A DNA stretch of 64,000 bases, from the NCBI RefSeq assembly GCF_014863545.1, contig NZ_CP062260.1, forward strand, positions 6,039,501 to 6,103,500, in the 5' to 3' direction. Source of the DNA: Paenibacillus sp. JNUCC32 (GTDB taxonomy: Bacteria; Bacillota; Bacilli; Paenibacillales; Paenibacillaceae). Under the pieces are notes generated by a model. The model saw only the letters and a list, made by a program, of their open reading frames with translations. It searched no databases and had not been told where the DNA came from. The translations under genes and the position numbers were made by a program. Positions 25,488 through 34,556 of the stretch are shown piece after piece. The first letter of the stretch is position 1; the number at the start of each line of letters is the position of its first letter.

Positions 25488-27358
25488 GTGAGAAGAAACG
25501 GGGAGGACATCCTCGGGGACCGGGCGGTCCCTTTGGCGGCGGCCCGCACGGGCCCGGGATGCCAGGGGAGAAAGCCAAGGACTTCAAAGGCACGTTTCGC
25601 AGGTTAACGCGATATCTCAAGCCGCATACCGGCAAGCTGCTGATCGTCTTGATCGCAGCGATCCTCAGTACGATATTCAGCATCGTGAGCCCGAAAATAT
25701 TGGGGGATGCCACCACGATCCTGTTCAAAGGCTTCATGGCTAAGATGCAAGGCGTGCCAGGTGCCGGGATCGATTTTGACGCCATTCGGACGATCATGCT
25801 CTGGCTAGCAGGACTATATCTCTTAAGCTCGCTGTTTGCGTACATCCAGCAGTATGTCATGGCCGGCGTGGCTCAGCGAACCGTATATGATTTGCGCAAG
25901 GATGTGTACAACAAACTCGGCCGCCTGCCGCTTAAATATTTCGACGCCCGCGCGCATGGGGAAACGCTGAGCCGGGTGACCAATGATATGGACAATATCA
26001 GCAGCACGCTTCAGCAAAGCTTAACGCAGATGATTACGTCCGTGGTCACGCTGGTCGGCGTCATCGTCATGATGCTCACGATCAGCCCGCTGCTGACGTT
26101 GGTGGTTATTCTGACCCTCCCGCTCAGCGTGGTGGTGACCATCATGGTTGCCAAGCGCTCGCAGAAGCATTTCGTGGCCCAACAGAAGCATCTGGGTCAG
26201 CTGAACGGACATGTGGAGGAAATGTACACCGGTCATAAAGTAGTGAAGGCTTTCGGCCGTGAACGGCAGTCCATGGAGCAATTCGACGAGGTTAACGACA
26301 AACTCTATGATGCCGGTTGGAAAGCCCAGTTTATATCGGGCACCATCATGCCGCTCATGAGTTTTGTCGGCAATATCGGATATGTGATCGTCAGCGTCGT
26401 CGGCGGTGTTTTGGTTACCCGCCGGGCGATCGAGATCGGGGATATTCAGGCCTTCATTCAATATTCGCGCCAATTTACGCAGCCGATTACTCAGCTTGCG
26501 AACATCGCGAACGTCATTCAATCCACCGTAGCCTCGGCAGAGCGCGTGTTCGAAGTGCTGGACGAGGAAGAAGAGGTGTCAGAGCATACCGCTCCCGCCG
26601 AGCTTAAGCAGCCGCTTGGCGACGTGACCTTCGAGAACGTGAGCTTCGGCTATAAAGCGGACCAGCTTCTCATCGAAAATATGAATGTGGACGTGAAGCA
26701 CGGCCAAACGGTCGCGATTGTCGGTCCGACCGGTGCAGGGAAGACCACGCTCATTAATCTGCTGATGCGGTTCTATGAGCTGAATCAGGGCAAAATTACG
26801 ATAGACGGCACGGATATTACGGCTCTTCGGCGCAGTGAACTGCGCAGCCTGTTCGGGATGGTGCTGCAGGATACCTGGCTCTTTAACGGGACGATCCGGG
26901 ATAATATCGGATACGGACGGGAAGGCGTCACGGAACAAGAGATCATCCGGGCGGCGGAAGCGGCTCATGCGGATCATTTCATCCGGACGCTTCCGGAGGG
27001 CTACGATACCGTTCTGAACGAGGAAGCCTCCAATATATCGCAAGGGCAGAAACAGCTTCTGACGATTGCGCGGGCCATTCTCGCCAACCCGTCGATTCTC
27101 ATCCTTGATGAGGCCACCAGCAGCGTGGATACGCGGACGGAGCTTTATATCCAGAAAGCGATGAATGAGCTGATGAAGGACCGGACCAGCTTTGTCATTG
27201 CCCATCGGTTGTCCACGATCCGGGATGCTGACCTGATTTTGGTCATGAACAAGGGCAGCATCATCGAGCAGGGAACCCACGAAGAGCTGTTGTCCCAAGG
27301 CGGCTTCTACGCCGACCTGTATAACAGCCAATTCAGTGATCAGCATGAAGCCGGATAA
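25484..27358 (+). CDS. Heterodimeric ABC multidrug exporter, catalytic subunit (BmrD-like)
   Basis: 624 aa. A Gly/Pro/His-rich N-terminal tail (about residues 5-28) precedes the membrane domain. The ATPase has Walker A (GPTGAGKTT), signature variant (NISQGQKQLLTIARA), canonical Walker B with catalytic Glu (ILILDEATSSVD) and H-loop His (IAHRLST). It therefore complements the degenerate subunit encoded just upstream; together they should form one exporter. The ATG overlaps the upstream stop by four bases. A terminator closes the three-gene operon. Confidence 0.93.
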   Translation: MSEKKRGGHPRGPGGPFGGGPHGPGMPGEKAKDFKGTFRRLTRYLKPHTGKLLIVLIAAILSTIFSIVSPKILGDATTILFKGFMAKMQGVPGAGIDFDAIRTIMLWLAGLYLLSSLFAYIQQYVMAGVAQRTVYDLRKDVYNKLGRLPLKYFDARAHGETLSRVTNDMDNISSTLQQSLTQMITSVVTLVGVIVMMLTISPLLTLVVILTLPLSVVVTIMVAKRSQKHFVAQQKHLGQLNGHVEEMYTGHKVVKAFGRERQSMEQFDEVNDKLYDAGWKAQFISGTIMPLMSFVGNIGYVIVSVVGGVLVTRRAIEIGDIQAFIQYSRQFTQPITQLANIANVIQSTVASAERVFEVLDEEEEVSEHTAPAELKQPLGDVTFENVSFGYKADQLLIENMNVDVKHGQTVAIVGPTGAGKTTLINLLMRFYELNQGKITIDGTDITALRRSELRSLFGMVLQDTWLFNGTIRDNIGYGREGVTEQEIIRAAEAAHADHFIRTLPEGYDTVLNEEASNISQGQKQLLTIARAILANPSILILDEATSSVDTRTELYIQKAMNELMKDRTSFVIAHRLSTIRDADLILVMNKGSIIEQGTHEELLSQGGFYADLYNSQFSDQHEAG

Positions 27359-27378
27359 CGAGGCAAGGAAAGCTATGA

Positions 27379-27416
27379 CAAGAAGACCCCTTCGATTGCG
27401 AAGCGGGTCTTCTTTT
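27379..27416 (+). terminator. Intrinsic terminator of the MarR-ABC operon
   Basis: AAGAAGACCC-TTCG / CGAA-GGGTCTTCTT followed by a T-run. Confidence 0.9.
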
Positions 27417-27491
27417 TGTTGATTAATCGCTTCATAACAAAGGGTAATAATAGAAGCAAGCCAATCAGGAACGGATCAGAGGGAGGCGGGA

Positions 27492-28385
27492 ATGATGTAT
27501 CATCGGGCTTTGCTGGTGTATAACCGCAGTGCGGGTCAGCAGGAGACCCTGCAGCAGCTTGCGGCTGTCATCCCGATACTGGCGGAAGGCATCAAGGAGC
27601 TGGTATTGTTTCAGACCTCGGCGCCGGGAGAAGGGGAAGCCGTGTGCAGGGAGCAGGGGGAGGCGTATGAGCTCATCCTGGTTATGGGGGGAGACGGGTC
27701 GGTCCATGAGTGCGTGAACGGCATTGCCGCGCTGGGACAACCGCCCCTTATCGGGATTCTGCCCGTGGGGACCTGCAACGACTTTGCCCGCTCCATGAAT
27801 CTGCCGGTCGAGCTGACATCGGCAGCTCGAGCATTAATGAAGGGACAAGTCCGCGCATTGGATATCGGCATGGCGCATGACAGGGTGTTTACGAATTTCT
27901 TTGGCGTCGGGCTCATAACGGCCACTTCCGAGAACATCAACCCCGATCTGAAAGGAGCGCTTGGCAGGCTCAGTTATTTCATCAGCATGCTGCAAACCGT
28001 GCGATCGGCCGAGCCGTTCTCCTACAGGATGGAATATGACGGCCATTCCAGTGAAGGAGAAGCGATTATGATTTACATATCGAATGGACGATACTTAGGT
28101 ACCCGCCCGCTGCCTTTTACATTCGATTCGTTGACGGACGGTTTGCTGGATGTACTCATCATTCGCGAAGCCGGACTCCCCCTGTTAAAAGAGCTGCTAA
28201 GCCGTAAAATCGAAGGGGAGTGGAAGCCTGCCAACGAGAGCATCTCGTATGTGAGGGCCGCTTCGATCAAGCTGATAACGGATGGGCCCATGAAGGCCGA
28301 CACGGACGGGGAGATATATATGGAGACGCCTGCGGCCGTATCCGTCAAGCCGCGCCGCTTAAGGTTTTTGACAGGCTCGGAGTAA
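27492..28385 (+). CDS. Diacylglycerol/lipid kinase family protein
   Basis: 297 aa with the DAGK catalytic pattern: LLVYNRSAG near the N-terminus, VMGGDGSVHECVNG (the GGDGT-type ATP site), and GILPVGTCNDFARS; the C-terminal half has ISNGRYLG and DGLLDVLIIRE. Family members (DgkB, YegS, BmrU) phosphorylate diacylglycerol or related lipids, recycling it after lipoteichoic acid synthesis. Note Ser in GGDGS where many have Thr, and Cys in GTCNDF where many have Thr/Ala. Start ATG 27492 follows GGGAGGCGGG. It is separated from the ABC operon by a terminator. Confidence 0.9.
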   Translation: MMYHRALLVYNRSAGQQETLQQLAAVIPILAEGIKELVLFQTSAPGEGEAVCREQGEAYELILVMGGDGSVHECVNGIAALGQPPLIGILPVGTCNDFARSMNLPVELTSAARALMKGQVRALDIGMAHDRVFTNFFGVGLITATSENINPDLKGALGRLSYFISMLQTVRSAEPFSYRMEYDGHSSEGEAIMIYISNGRYLGTRPLPFTFDSLTDGLLDVLIIREAGLPLLKELLSRKIEGEWKPANESISYVRAASIKLITDGPMKADTDGEIYMETPAAVSVKPRRLRFLTGSE

Positions 28386-28474
28386 GCCGGCAGGCATATT
28401 TGATATTGCAATTTCATATGGTTCTTTTATAATGATGTTTATGTTTATATCTTTAAAGGGAGCCATGATCATTA

Positions 28475-28927
28475 TTGAATAAGTCCGAACTGAACCGAAT
28501 TACGCAAGAGCTTCTACGTCGGTCGGGCAGCAGTGTCACCGTGGAGATGGAGGCGTATTTTCCAGGGGGCCGGTTAATCGGCGGAAAATATGTGATGCAT
28601 TCGCACAGCGTGACGATGTATACCGAAGTCATACGCCAGCAGTGCTTGCAGCTGTTTGGCACGCTTGAGCCGTTCCATGCCTATTTTGCGGTGGTATTCG
28701 CACATGAGCTGGGCCATTCAATGGACATGACCCTGACAGAGCTGTGCGACCGGATGGATCAAACGGTGGATGAATGGGATCAGAGGCAGCTCGCGCTTCA
28801 AATCGAGGAAAATGCTTGGAATAACGCCATGCCTTGGATCCAGGATATCGATCCCGATTTCATACAGGTCATCGTGGATCAGTCGCTTGCGGCATACCGC
28901 GAGGAGCTGGCGCCGGAAATCGCATAG
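28475..28927 (+). CDS. Small HExxH (HELGH) protein, putative zinc peptidase-like
   Basis: 150 aa. A zincin-type motif AHELGHSMD sits at residues ~75-83, and an acidic helix with a candidate third ligand (QIEENAWNNA) follows ~30 residues later, resembling minimal ImmA/IrrE or SprT-like folds. No signal peptide, so presumably cytoplasmic. The start TTG 28475 lies far from GGGAG; an overlapping five-codon ATG frame (28465-28482) uses that site and may couple translation. I do not recognise a named family; peptidase activity is inferred. Confidence 0.7.
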   Translation: MNKSELNRITQELLRRSGSSVTVEMEAYFPGGRLIGGKYVMHSHSVTMYTEVIRQQCLQLFGTLEPFHAYFAVVFAHELGHSMDMTLTELCDRMDQTVDEWDQRQLALQIEENAWNNAMPWIQDIDPDFIQVIVDQSLAAYREELAPEIA

Positions 28928-28964
28928 GCTGTCGTGCAAAGAGCATCTTCGCCATATCAAGACA

Positions 28965-28991
28965 CAGGCACCCGTCAGGGTGCCTTTTTTG
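28965..28991 (+). terminator. Intrinsic terminator after the HELGH gene
   Basis: GGCACCC / GGGTGCC with a 4-base loop and six Ts. Confidence 0.9.
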
Positions 28992-29063
28992 AATGAAAGA
29001 ATAAATCTGCAGAGATTTGCCGTCCGAATCCCGTAGGTGCTGCTAATCTCGCAAGTGATGTAT

Positions 29064-29100
29064 AAAAAAGAAGTGAAGCCCGGTGGCTTCACTTCTTTTT
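29064..29100. terminator. Bidirectional terminator downstream of the Rieske oxidoreductase gene
   Basis: AAAAAGAAGTGAAGCC / GGCTTCACTTCTTTTT with a 4-base loop gives U-runs on both strands. Its main client is the minus-strand gene ending at 29139. Confidence 0.9.
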
Positions 29101-29138
29101 GGTTTAGGGTCCTCTTAAGGCGCGGTGGGCTGGGATTA

Positions 29139-30692
29139 TTAGCTCTCCGGGTCCAATTGCTTCAACGGCTCAATAGCCGGTCCTTCCAGCACCTCGCCGT
29201 TATGGCGGAAGCGTGATCCGTGGCAAGGGCAATCCCATGAACGTTCGCCCTCGTTCCATTCCACCTCGCAGCCGAGATGGGTACAGGTGGTATCCACAAG
29301 ATAGAGGTTTCCTTGATCATCCTTATAGGCCCCGGCACGCTGCCCGTTATGGCGGACGACGGCGCCTTCGCCTGGCTTCAGTTCAGTAATATCGGCGTGG
29401 GACATTTCGAACTTGCCGGCAACGAAATCCTTCGCAACCATGGCATTTTGCGCGACGAATGTTTTGATGCTCGGGTCTGCCTTGAAGCGGGACGGGTTAA
29501 AGACGTCGGCATAACGGTTATCTTTCTCCAGTATTTGATCGCAAATGATCTTCGCGGCCAATGTTCCCGTTGTCATCCCCCATTTCCGGAAGCCTGTCGC
29601 GACAAAGATCCGGTCCTGATTGGACGTGATCGGCCCGATATAAGGCATGTTGTCCAGCGTGATCAGGTCCTGGGTCGACCAGCGATAAGGAATGGCGGAA
29701 GCGCCCAACAGATTTCCTGCAAAAAGCTCCAGGTTTTCGTAATGCTGATGGGTACAGATGCTGCGTCCCGTCGGATGGTTCTCGCCACCGACGATAACCA
29801 GCTCCTCGCCGTTATAGGTAGCCGACCGCAGGGAACGGGTCGGCTGATCCACGCTCAGGAACATCCCGCCTGGATAAGCGGTTTCGGGTTTGACGGCAAC
29901 CGCATAGGAACGTTCCACATGCAGCCGCGTGAAGTACAGTCCTTTCCCGTCATAGAACGGAAAATGAGACGCGGATACGGCGTGGTTGCAAGTAATCCGG
30001 TGGCCGCCCCGTTTGGTGAGCAGCGTGATCGGTCCGTCGGTTTCGACTTTTTCATCCATGGTCGTATTCTCATAGATTCGTCCACCGAGCTTCAGGAATT
30101 GTTCCGTCAGATGCTTAAGATATTGCAGGGGATGGAACTGATATTGCCCCGGCATCTTGATCGCTCCACGGACGGGCATAGGCAGAGGAAGGCTTTCCTG
30201 CCATTCTCCCGGGATGCCGAGCTTCTCGTAGGCTTTGATTTCGTCCTCCAGCTTGGAGAGGTATTTGTCTTCCGTTTGAGCGTAAATATAGGCATCCTCC
30301 AGCTTTAGCCCAAACTTCTCCTCGTCGCCGCCAACAATGTCCCTAATGAATTCAATCGCTTCCCGATTCCCTTCATAATAGAGCCTTGTCTTCTCATCCC
30401 CGAAATGATTCAGGAATTCATGATAAATCAGCCCGTGCTGGGCCGTGACTTTGGCTGTTGTATGGCCGGTGGTCCCGTTCAGGATTTGCCCTGCCTCGAT
30501 CAGCACGACATCTTTACCTGCCTTGGCCAGCAGATAAGCAGTCGTGATGCCGGTTATGCCGGCCCCGACTACCGCCACATCCGTCTCGATATCTTCGGCC
30601 AAGCGGGGAAAGGTAGGCAGTTCAGTTGTAGCTACCCACAGCGACTCCGGAAATTGCGGCAGTTCCTGATGCGATGAATTGGATGGGTTCAT
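29139..30692 (-). CDS. FAD-dependent oxidoreductase with C-terminal Rieske [2Fe-2S] domain
   Basis: 517 aa. N-terminal DAO-type FAD domain with dinucleotide motif VAVVGAGITGITTAYLLA and GHTTAKVTAQHG; a C-terminal Rieske domain (last ~95 residues) has CTHLGCEVEW and CPCHGSRF, the full Cys-X-His / Cys-X2-His cluster set. Known relatives (YhfW of B. subtilis) are predicted oxidoreductases without a defined substrate. Fusion of an amine-oxidase-like flavin domain to Rieske suggests internal electron transfer. Start ATG 30692 follows AAGGAGG. Monocistronic. Confidence 0.93.
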   Translation of the reverse strand: MNPSNSSHQELPQFPESLWVATTELPTFPRLAEDIETDVAVVGAGITGITTAYLLAKAGKDVVLIEAGQILNGTTGHTTAKVTAQHGLIYHEFLNHFGDEKTRLYYEGNREAIEFIRDIVGGDEEKFGLKLEDAYIYAQTEDKYLSKLEDEIKAYEKLGIPGEWQESLPLPMPVRGAIKMPGQYQFHPLQYLKHLTEQFLKLGGRIYENTTMDEKVETDGPITLLTKRGGHRITCNHAVSASHFPFYDGKGLYFTRLHVERSYAVAVKPETAYPGGMFLSVDQPTRSLRSATYNGEELVIVGGENHPTGRSICTHQHYENLELFAGNLLGASAIPYRWSTQDLITLDNMPYIGPITSNQDRIFVATGFRKWGMTTGTLAAKIICDQILEKDNRYADVFNPSRFKADPSIKTFVAQNAMVAKDFVAGKFEMSHADITELKPGEGAVVRHNGQRAGAYKDDQGNLYLVDTTCTHLGCEVEWNEGERSWDCPCHGSRFRHNGEVLEGPAIEPLKQLDPES

Positions 30693-30907
30693 TCACGATT
30701 CCTCCTTGGTTACTATGGGGATCACCCATAAACTCATTCTCTTGTCTTCATTATTACCACATGGGAATGATTAGAAACTATGCCGTTTGGATGGAAAGAA
30801 GCTTCCTGAAGTTTTCTGGAGGATTGTAAATATTTTGGGACATTTATGCAGAACCTAGGGAGACAAGCGGGAGTTCACGGAAATATAAGAAAATGGGGGA
30901 TGGTATC

Positions 30908-32269
30908 ATGACCAGCGAACAGTATTTGAACGCGGACCAAGCCAAGAACTGCCTGAAGGAGCAGCTTAACCGCATCGGTGATATCGAGCAGCGCGAGCTG
31001 AAGAACGAGGGTGAACACGCGCTGCTGGTCTATTTAAAGAGCATGTGCGATCCTGTCATGATCAACGATAATTTGATTAACCGCTTTTATGAGCTAAATT
31101 CCTTGGACTTATACGAGCAATTCATCCGCTCCTTTCCATCGAGCATGGAGCCGAAAGATGAACAGGAATTGCTCCGCAATATACTGAGGGGCTGCGTTGC
31201 CATATTCATACAGGACACCGTGCTTCTTTTTGACGCCGTCTTGGTTAATGCCGGTTCCATCCAACCTGCCAGTACGGAGAACGTCATTCAGGGACCCGAC
31301 GATTCGTTTACGGAGAATATCGAGGTGAACCTGAACCTGGTTCGCCATCGATACCAAACCACCGATTTGAAGACGGAATTCATGACCGTCGGCAAAATAT
31401 CGCAGACCCGGATCATCATTATGTACGATGCGCTCAAAGTCGAAGAAGCGGTACTGCAGGAGCTTAAAAAGCGATTGTCCGAACTCAAAGCGGATATTGT
31501 GCAGTCGGCATCCGAAATCGAGAGACACACGATGCACCCCAGATTTCGGTTGTATCCTACGCTGATGCTGACCGAGCGCCCTGACCGGACCGTATTGAAT
31601 ATATCGCAAGGAAAGATTGCGGTATTAATGGATTCAACGGGGTATGCCCTTCTGCTGCCGGCCATATTCAATGATTTCTTTACCGCGATGGACGATAAAA
31701 TCCAGCTTCCCCCGATCGGCTGGTTTCTCAAGGCCATTCGGTATATCGCCTTGTTTGTAACCGTGCTGATGCCAAGTTTTTACGTGGCATTCACCTCCTA
31801 TAACCCGGAGATATTGAGGATGCAAGTTACGCTTCTCATTGCAGGAAGCAGGGCCACGGTGCCGTACCCGTCCTTCTTCGAAGTGATCTTTATGCTGCTC
31901 GCGATGGAATTTCTGACGGAGGCCAGCGTTCGGCTGCCCAAAGCGATTGGCCAGACCGCGACCACGGTCGGGGGTCTCATTCTGGGAACCGCCGCTACGG
32001 AGGCCGGACTGGTCAGCAACATCATGATCATTCTGGTGTCCGCGGTTGCCATAACGAATTTCGTCATCCCGATCACGATGATGAGCTCCGGCATCCGCGT
32101 TACGAAGTATCTCTTCATCGTGCTTGCCACCTTCTTCGGCTTGGTTGGCATCGTGTTGGGTGTGGTGGCCATGATCATGTACCTCACGAGCCTACGGTCC
32201 TTCGGCAAACCTTACTTGAAGATGTTTGCCGTGGATTGGAACAAGAAAGGAGACCAGCGAAGTGGTTAG
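30908..32269 (+). CDS. Spore germination receptor subunit A (GerA family)
   Basis: 453 aa from ATG 30908 (GGGGG upstream; ATG 30893 is in frame but lacks a site). N-terminal soluble part, then conserved RFRLYPTLMLTERPDRTVL in two parts and a C-terminal membrane region with about five helices, including the PSFYVAFTSYNPE segment typical of GerA/SpoVAF proteins. These subunits sit in the spore inner membrane and help sense germinants. It starts a GerA-GerB-GerC operon with overlapping genes; specificity (amino acid or sugar) cannot be read. Confidence 0.93.
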   Translation: MTSEQYLNADQAKNCLKEQLNRIGDIEQRELKNEGEHALLVYLKSMCDPVMINDNLINRFYELNSLDLYEQFIRSFPSSMEPKDEQELLRNILRGCVAIFIQDTVLLFDAVLVNAGSIQPASTENVIQGPDDSFTENIEVNLNLVRHRYQTTDLKTEFMTVGKISQTRIIIMYDALKVEEAVLQELKKRLSELKADIVQSASEIERHTMHPRFRLYPTLMLTERPDRTVLNISQGKIAVLMDSTGYALLLPAIFNDFFTAMDDKIQLPPIGWFLKAIRYIALFVTVLMPSFYVAFTSYNPEILRMQVTLLIAGSRATVPYPSFFEVIFMLLAMEFLTEASVRLPKAIGQTATTVGGLILGTAATEAGLVSNIMIILVSAVAITNFVIPITMMSSGIRVTKYLFIVLATFFGLVGIVLGVVAMIMYLTSLRSFGKPYLKMFAVDWNKKGDQRSG

Positions 32270-33371
32270 AAACAAATATTTTTATTACCTCTTCCTGCTC
32301 AACGCAACCATCAACCTGATTAATTATGTCCCCCGCATCTTGATTACGGATCGCTTTGACGGAGCGCTGATGTCGATCCTCGTATCCATCCCGATCGGGA
32401 CCCTGATTATGTTCGGCTTCATAAAACTGATTCAGAAATTTCCGGGGCAAGGGCTGCCGGAGATTTTCCAATCGGTGATGCCGAAAGGGATATCCGGCAT
32501 CCTGCTTGTGTTATACGGACTTGCGTGGTATTTCTCCAGCGTCATTACCTTGACCAGCTTCGTAGATATTACCAACCGTTACATCAGTCCGGACGTGTCT
32601 CCCTATATCGTTCTGATGGGATTTCTGGTGGTTGTGGCGCTTAGCGCCAGGCTCGATTCCGAATCGATTCTTTACGGGTTGGAGATGATTTTGTACATCA
32701 CCGTTCCTCTGATTGCCTATATGTCATGGCGCGTCTTCAGCAATCCGTATTTCAGCTGGGATGCCGTGAGGCAGATCATTACCCATGCCTGGAATTTACC
32801 TAATTACGGGACGGTTGCGGCAGCAACCTATATTTTTACGGGATACGTGAACATGGTGGTATTCAACCGGATCTTTCACCGATTCAGAGTCCGCCATATT
32901 TGGGCGATCGTGGTAGTCAGCATACTGACCCTTCTCGTTTCGATGTTCGCGCCCATCGGGATATTGGGAGCCGCAGGAGCCGGAGGACACGTGTATCCGG
33001 CCTTCTCGACGATAGACGCACTGCGGATCCGTTATTTCATCGTTGAACGGATGATTTATGTCTTCTACGTGGCATATATGTGCCTTTCCCTCGTGAATTC
33101 CATCATACACTGGCATGTTGGCAAGGAATTGATCCTGGGGGGCTTCGGTTTATCGGGGGTTCAGGGCAAATCGATAGATAAAAAGCGAAAAGTCGAATGG
33201 TGGGTCCTGGTGCTCTTTTCCCTTATTACCTTCGGAACGTCGTTAATTGTGAATCAATACATATTGAACGATATGGCGATCGTATTCCTGGACGTCCGGT
33301 TTGGGGGCGAGTTCCTGCTGCTTGCCATGTTAATCTATGCGGTATGGAAGAAAAGGAGGAAGAGAGCATGA
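32262..33371 (+). CDS. Spore germination receptor subunit B (GerB family, APC-like permease fold)
   Basis: 369 aa with about ten membrane helices. GTG 32262 is chosen (AAAGGAG nine bases upstream, 8-base overlap with the A subunit gene); the frame is open 12 codons further but this is GerA sequence. Typical blocks include LLNATINLINYVPRIL, the LGLPEIFQS-like GLPEIFQSVM and a ThrPhe-rich TYIFTGYVNM helix. GerB subunits bind germinant amino acids. Translation is coupled to the genes on both sides. Confidence 0.93.
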   Translation: MVRNKYFYYLFLLNATINLINYVPRILITDRFDGALMSILVSIPIGTLIMFGFIKLIQKFPGQGLPEIFQSVMPKGISGILLVLYGLAWYFSSVITLTSFVDITNRYISPDVSPYIVLMGFLVVVALSARLDSESILYGLEMILYITVPLIAYMSWRVFSNPYFSWDAVRQIITHAWNLPNYGTVAAATYIFTGYVNMVVFNRIFHRFRVRHIWAIVVVSILTLLVSMFAPIGILGAAGAGGHVYPAFSTIDALRIRYFIVERMIYVFYVAYMCLSLVNSIIHWHVGKELILGGFGLSGVQGKSIDKKRKVEWWVLVLFSLITFGTSLIVNQYILNDMAIVFLDVRFGGEFLLLAMLIYAVWKKRRKRA

Positions 33372-34477
33372 ATGGCCTGAAACGAGGGCTGCTCTGTGTC
33401 ATGTGCTGCTCTTTTTTGTTTCTGTCGGGCTGCGAATTTCGGGATATCGATCTCAGGCTATTCGTAGTATCCATAGGGATCGATGTCTCAGAGAAAAATC
33501 CCGAAATGCACCGTTTCAGCTTCAAAATCGCCATTCCTTCGGGCGATCCGAAGACCGGGGACAAAAAATCCCTGCTCATTACGGAGGAATCGACAAGCAT
33601 TGCGGAGGCGATCCGGGAGGTCAAATCCAAGGTGGATAAGGAGCTCGACTTCGGACATTGCAAGGGTGTGATGTACGGCGAGGCTTTCGCGCGAACAGAT
33701 ATCAGCAAAATTCAGGATTGGACCGTTCGGAGACGGGACATGCAGCTGCTCATGTATCCGGCTGTTGCCGTTCCTACCGCAGAAGCCGTATTGAAAGCGG
33801 AGCCTCCTACGGAGCGGATCGCCGGAAACGCCATATTTCTGGCGCTCAGCGAGGAAGGCACCGAATCCCCTTTTATCTCGAAGACCTATTCCTTCGATCT
33901 GAGCCGCCGAATGTTGGAGGAGGGGGAGGACCCGGTTATGCCCGTCGTGGAAACGACCGAAGACAAGGTTCTGAATATCGATAAAGTAGCCTTGATGGAC
34001 AAGAACAAAGTGAAGTACATCCTGACCCCGGATGAAACCAGGCTGTACAATCTGCTGGACCTCCGGAATTTAAGCACGAATTTCGGAACGAAGATTGGCG
34101 GCAAATTGCTTGAAGTGAACACGGACAGAACCCGGGCCAGATACAAGATCGTAACGGATAAACGAGGGGAAGGAACGATTGATTATAAGATAAGGATCAC
34201 GGCGATATTGGAGGAGAAAGAGGATCCCGCGCAGCTGGATCCGAGGGATCTGGACAACATCGAAGCGCAATTCAACAAGGAATTATCCCAAGCGGTCAAA
34301 AGCTTTTTGGAGAAAATTCAAAAAACAGGACTGGATCCGCTGGGTTTCGGCCTCCGGTATGGCGGCACGCATTGGAACAACCGGACGGAGATGGAGGAAT
34401 GGGCTGCCATTTATCCGAATGCCAAGTTTAATGTATCGGTCAAGGTGAAAATAAAGTCTACCGGCTACAAACGCTAG
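33368..34477 (+). CDS. Spore germination receptor lipoprotein subunit C (GerC family)
   Basis: 369 aa lipoprotein. Signal peptide with lipobox LFLSGC (lipidated Cys at about residue 20), then the GerC start DIDLRLFVVSIGIDV and the C-terminal block with LGFGLRYGGTHW. ATG 33368 overlaps the GerB stop as ATGA and follows AAGGAGGAAG. GerC subunits are lipid-anchored outside the spore inner membrane and complete the receptor. Confidence 0.93.
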   Translation: MNGLKRGLLCVMCCSFLFLSGCEFRDIDLRLFVVSIGIDVSEKNPEMHRFSFKIAIPSGDPKTGDKKSLLITEESTSIAEAIREVKSKVDKELDFGHCKGVMYGEAFARTDISKIQDWTVRRRDMQLLMYPAVAVPTAEAVLKAEPPTERIAGNAIFLALSEEGTESPFISKTYSFDLSRRMLEEGEDPVMPVVETTEDKVLNIDKVALMDKNKVKYILTPDETRLYNLLDLRNLSTNFGTKIGGKLLEVNTDRTRARYKIVTDKRGEGTIDYKIRITAILEEKEDPAQLDPRDLDNIEAQFNKELSQAVKSFLEKIQKTGLDPLGFGLRYGGTHWNNRTEMEEWAAIYPNAKFNVSVKVKIKSTGYKR

Positions 34478-34556
34478 GCGGGGGATATCTGTTTATCGTA
34501 CAGGAAGATGTTACAATAAGGATAAGCATCTATCTTGTATGAAGGAGGTTTCACAT

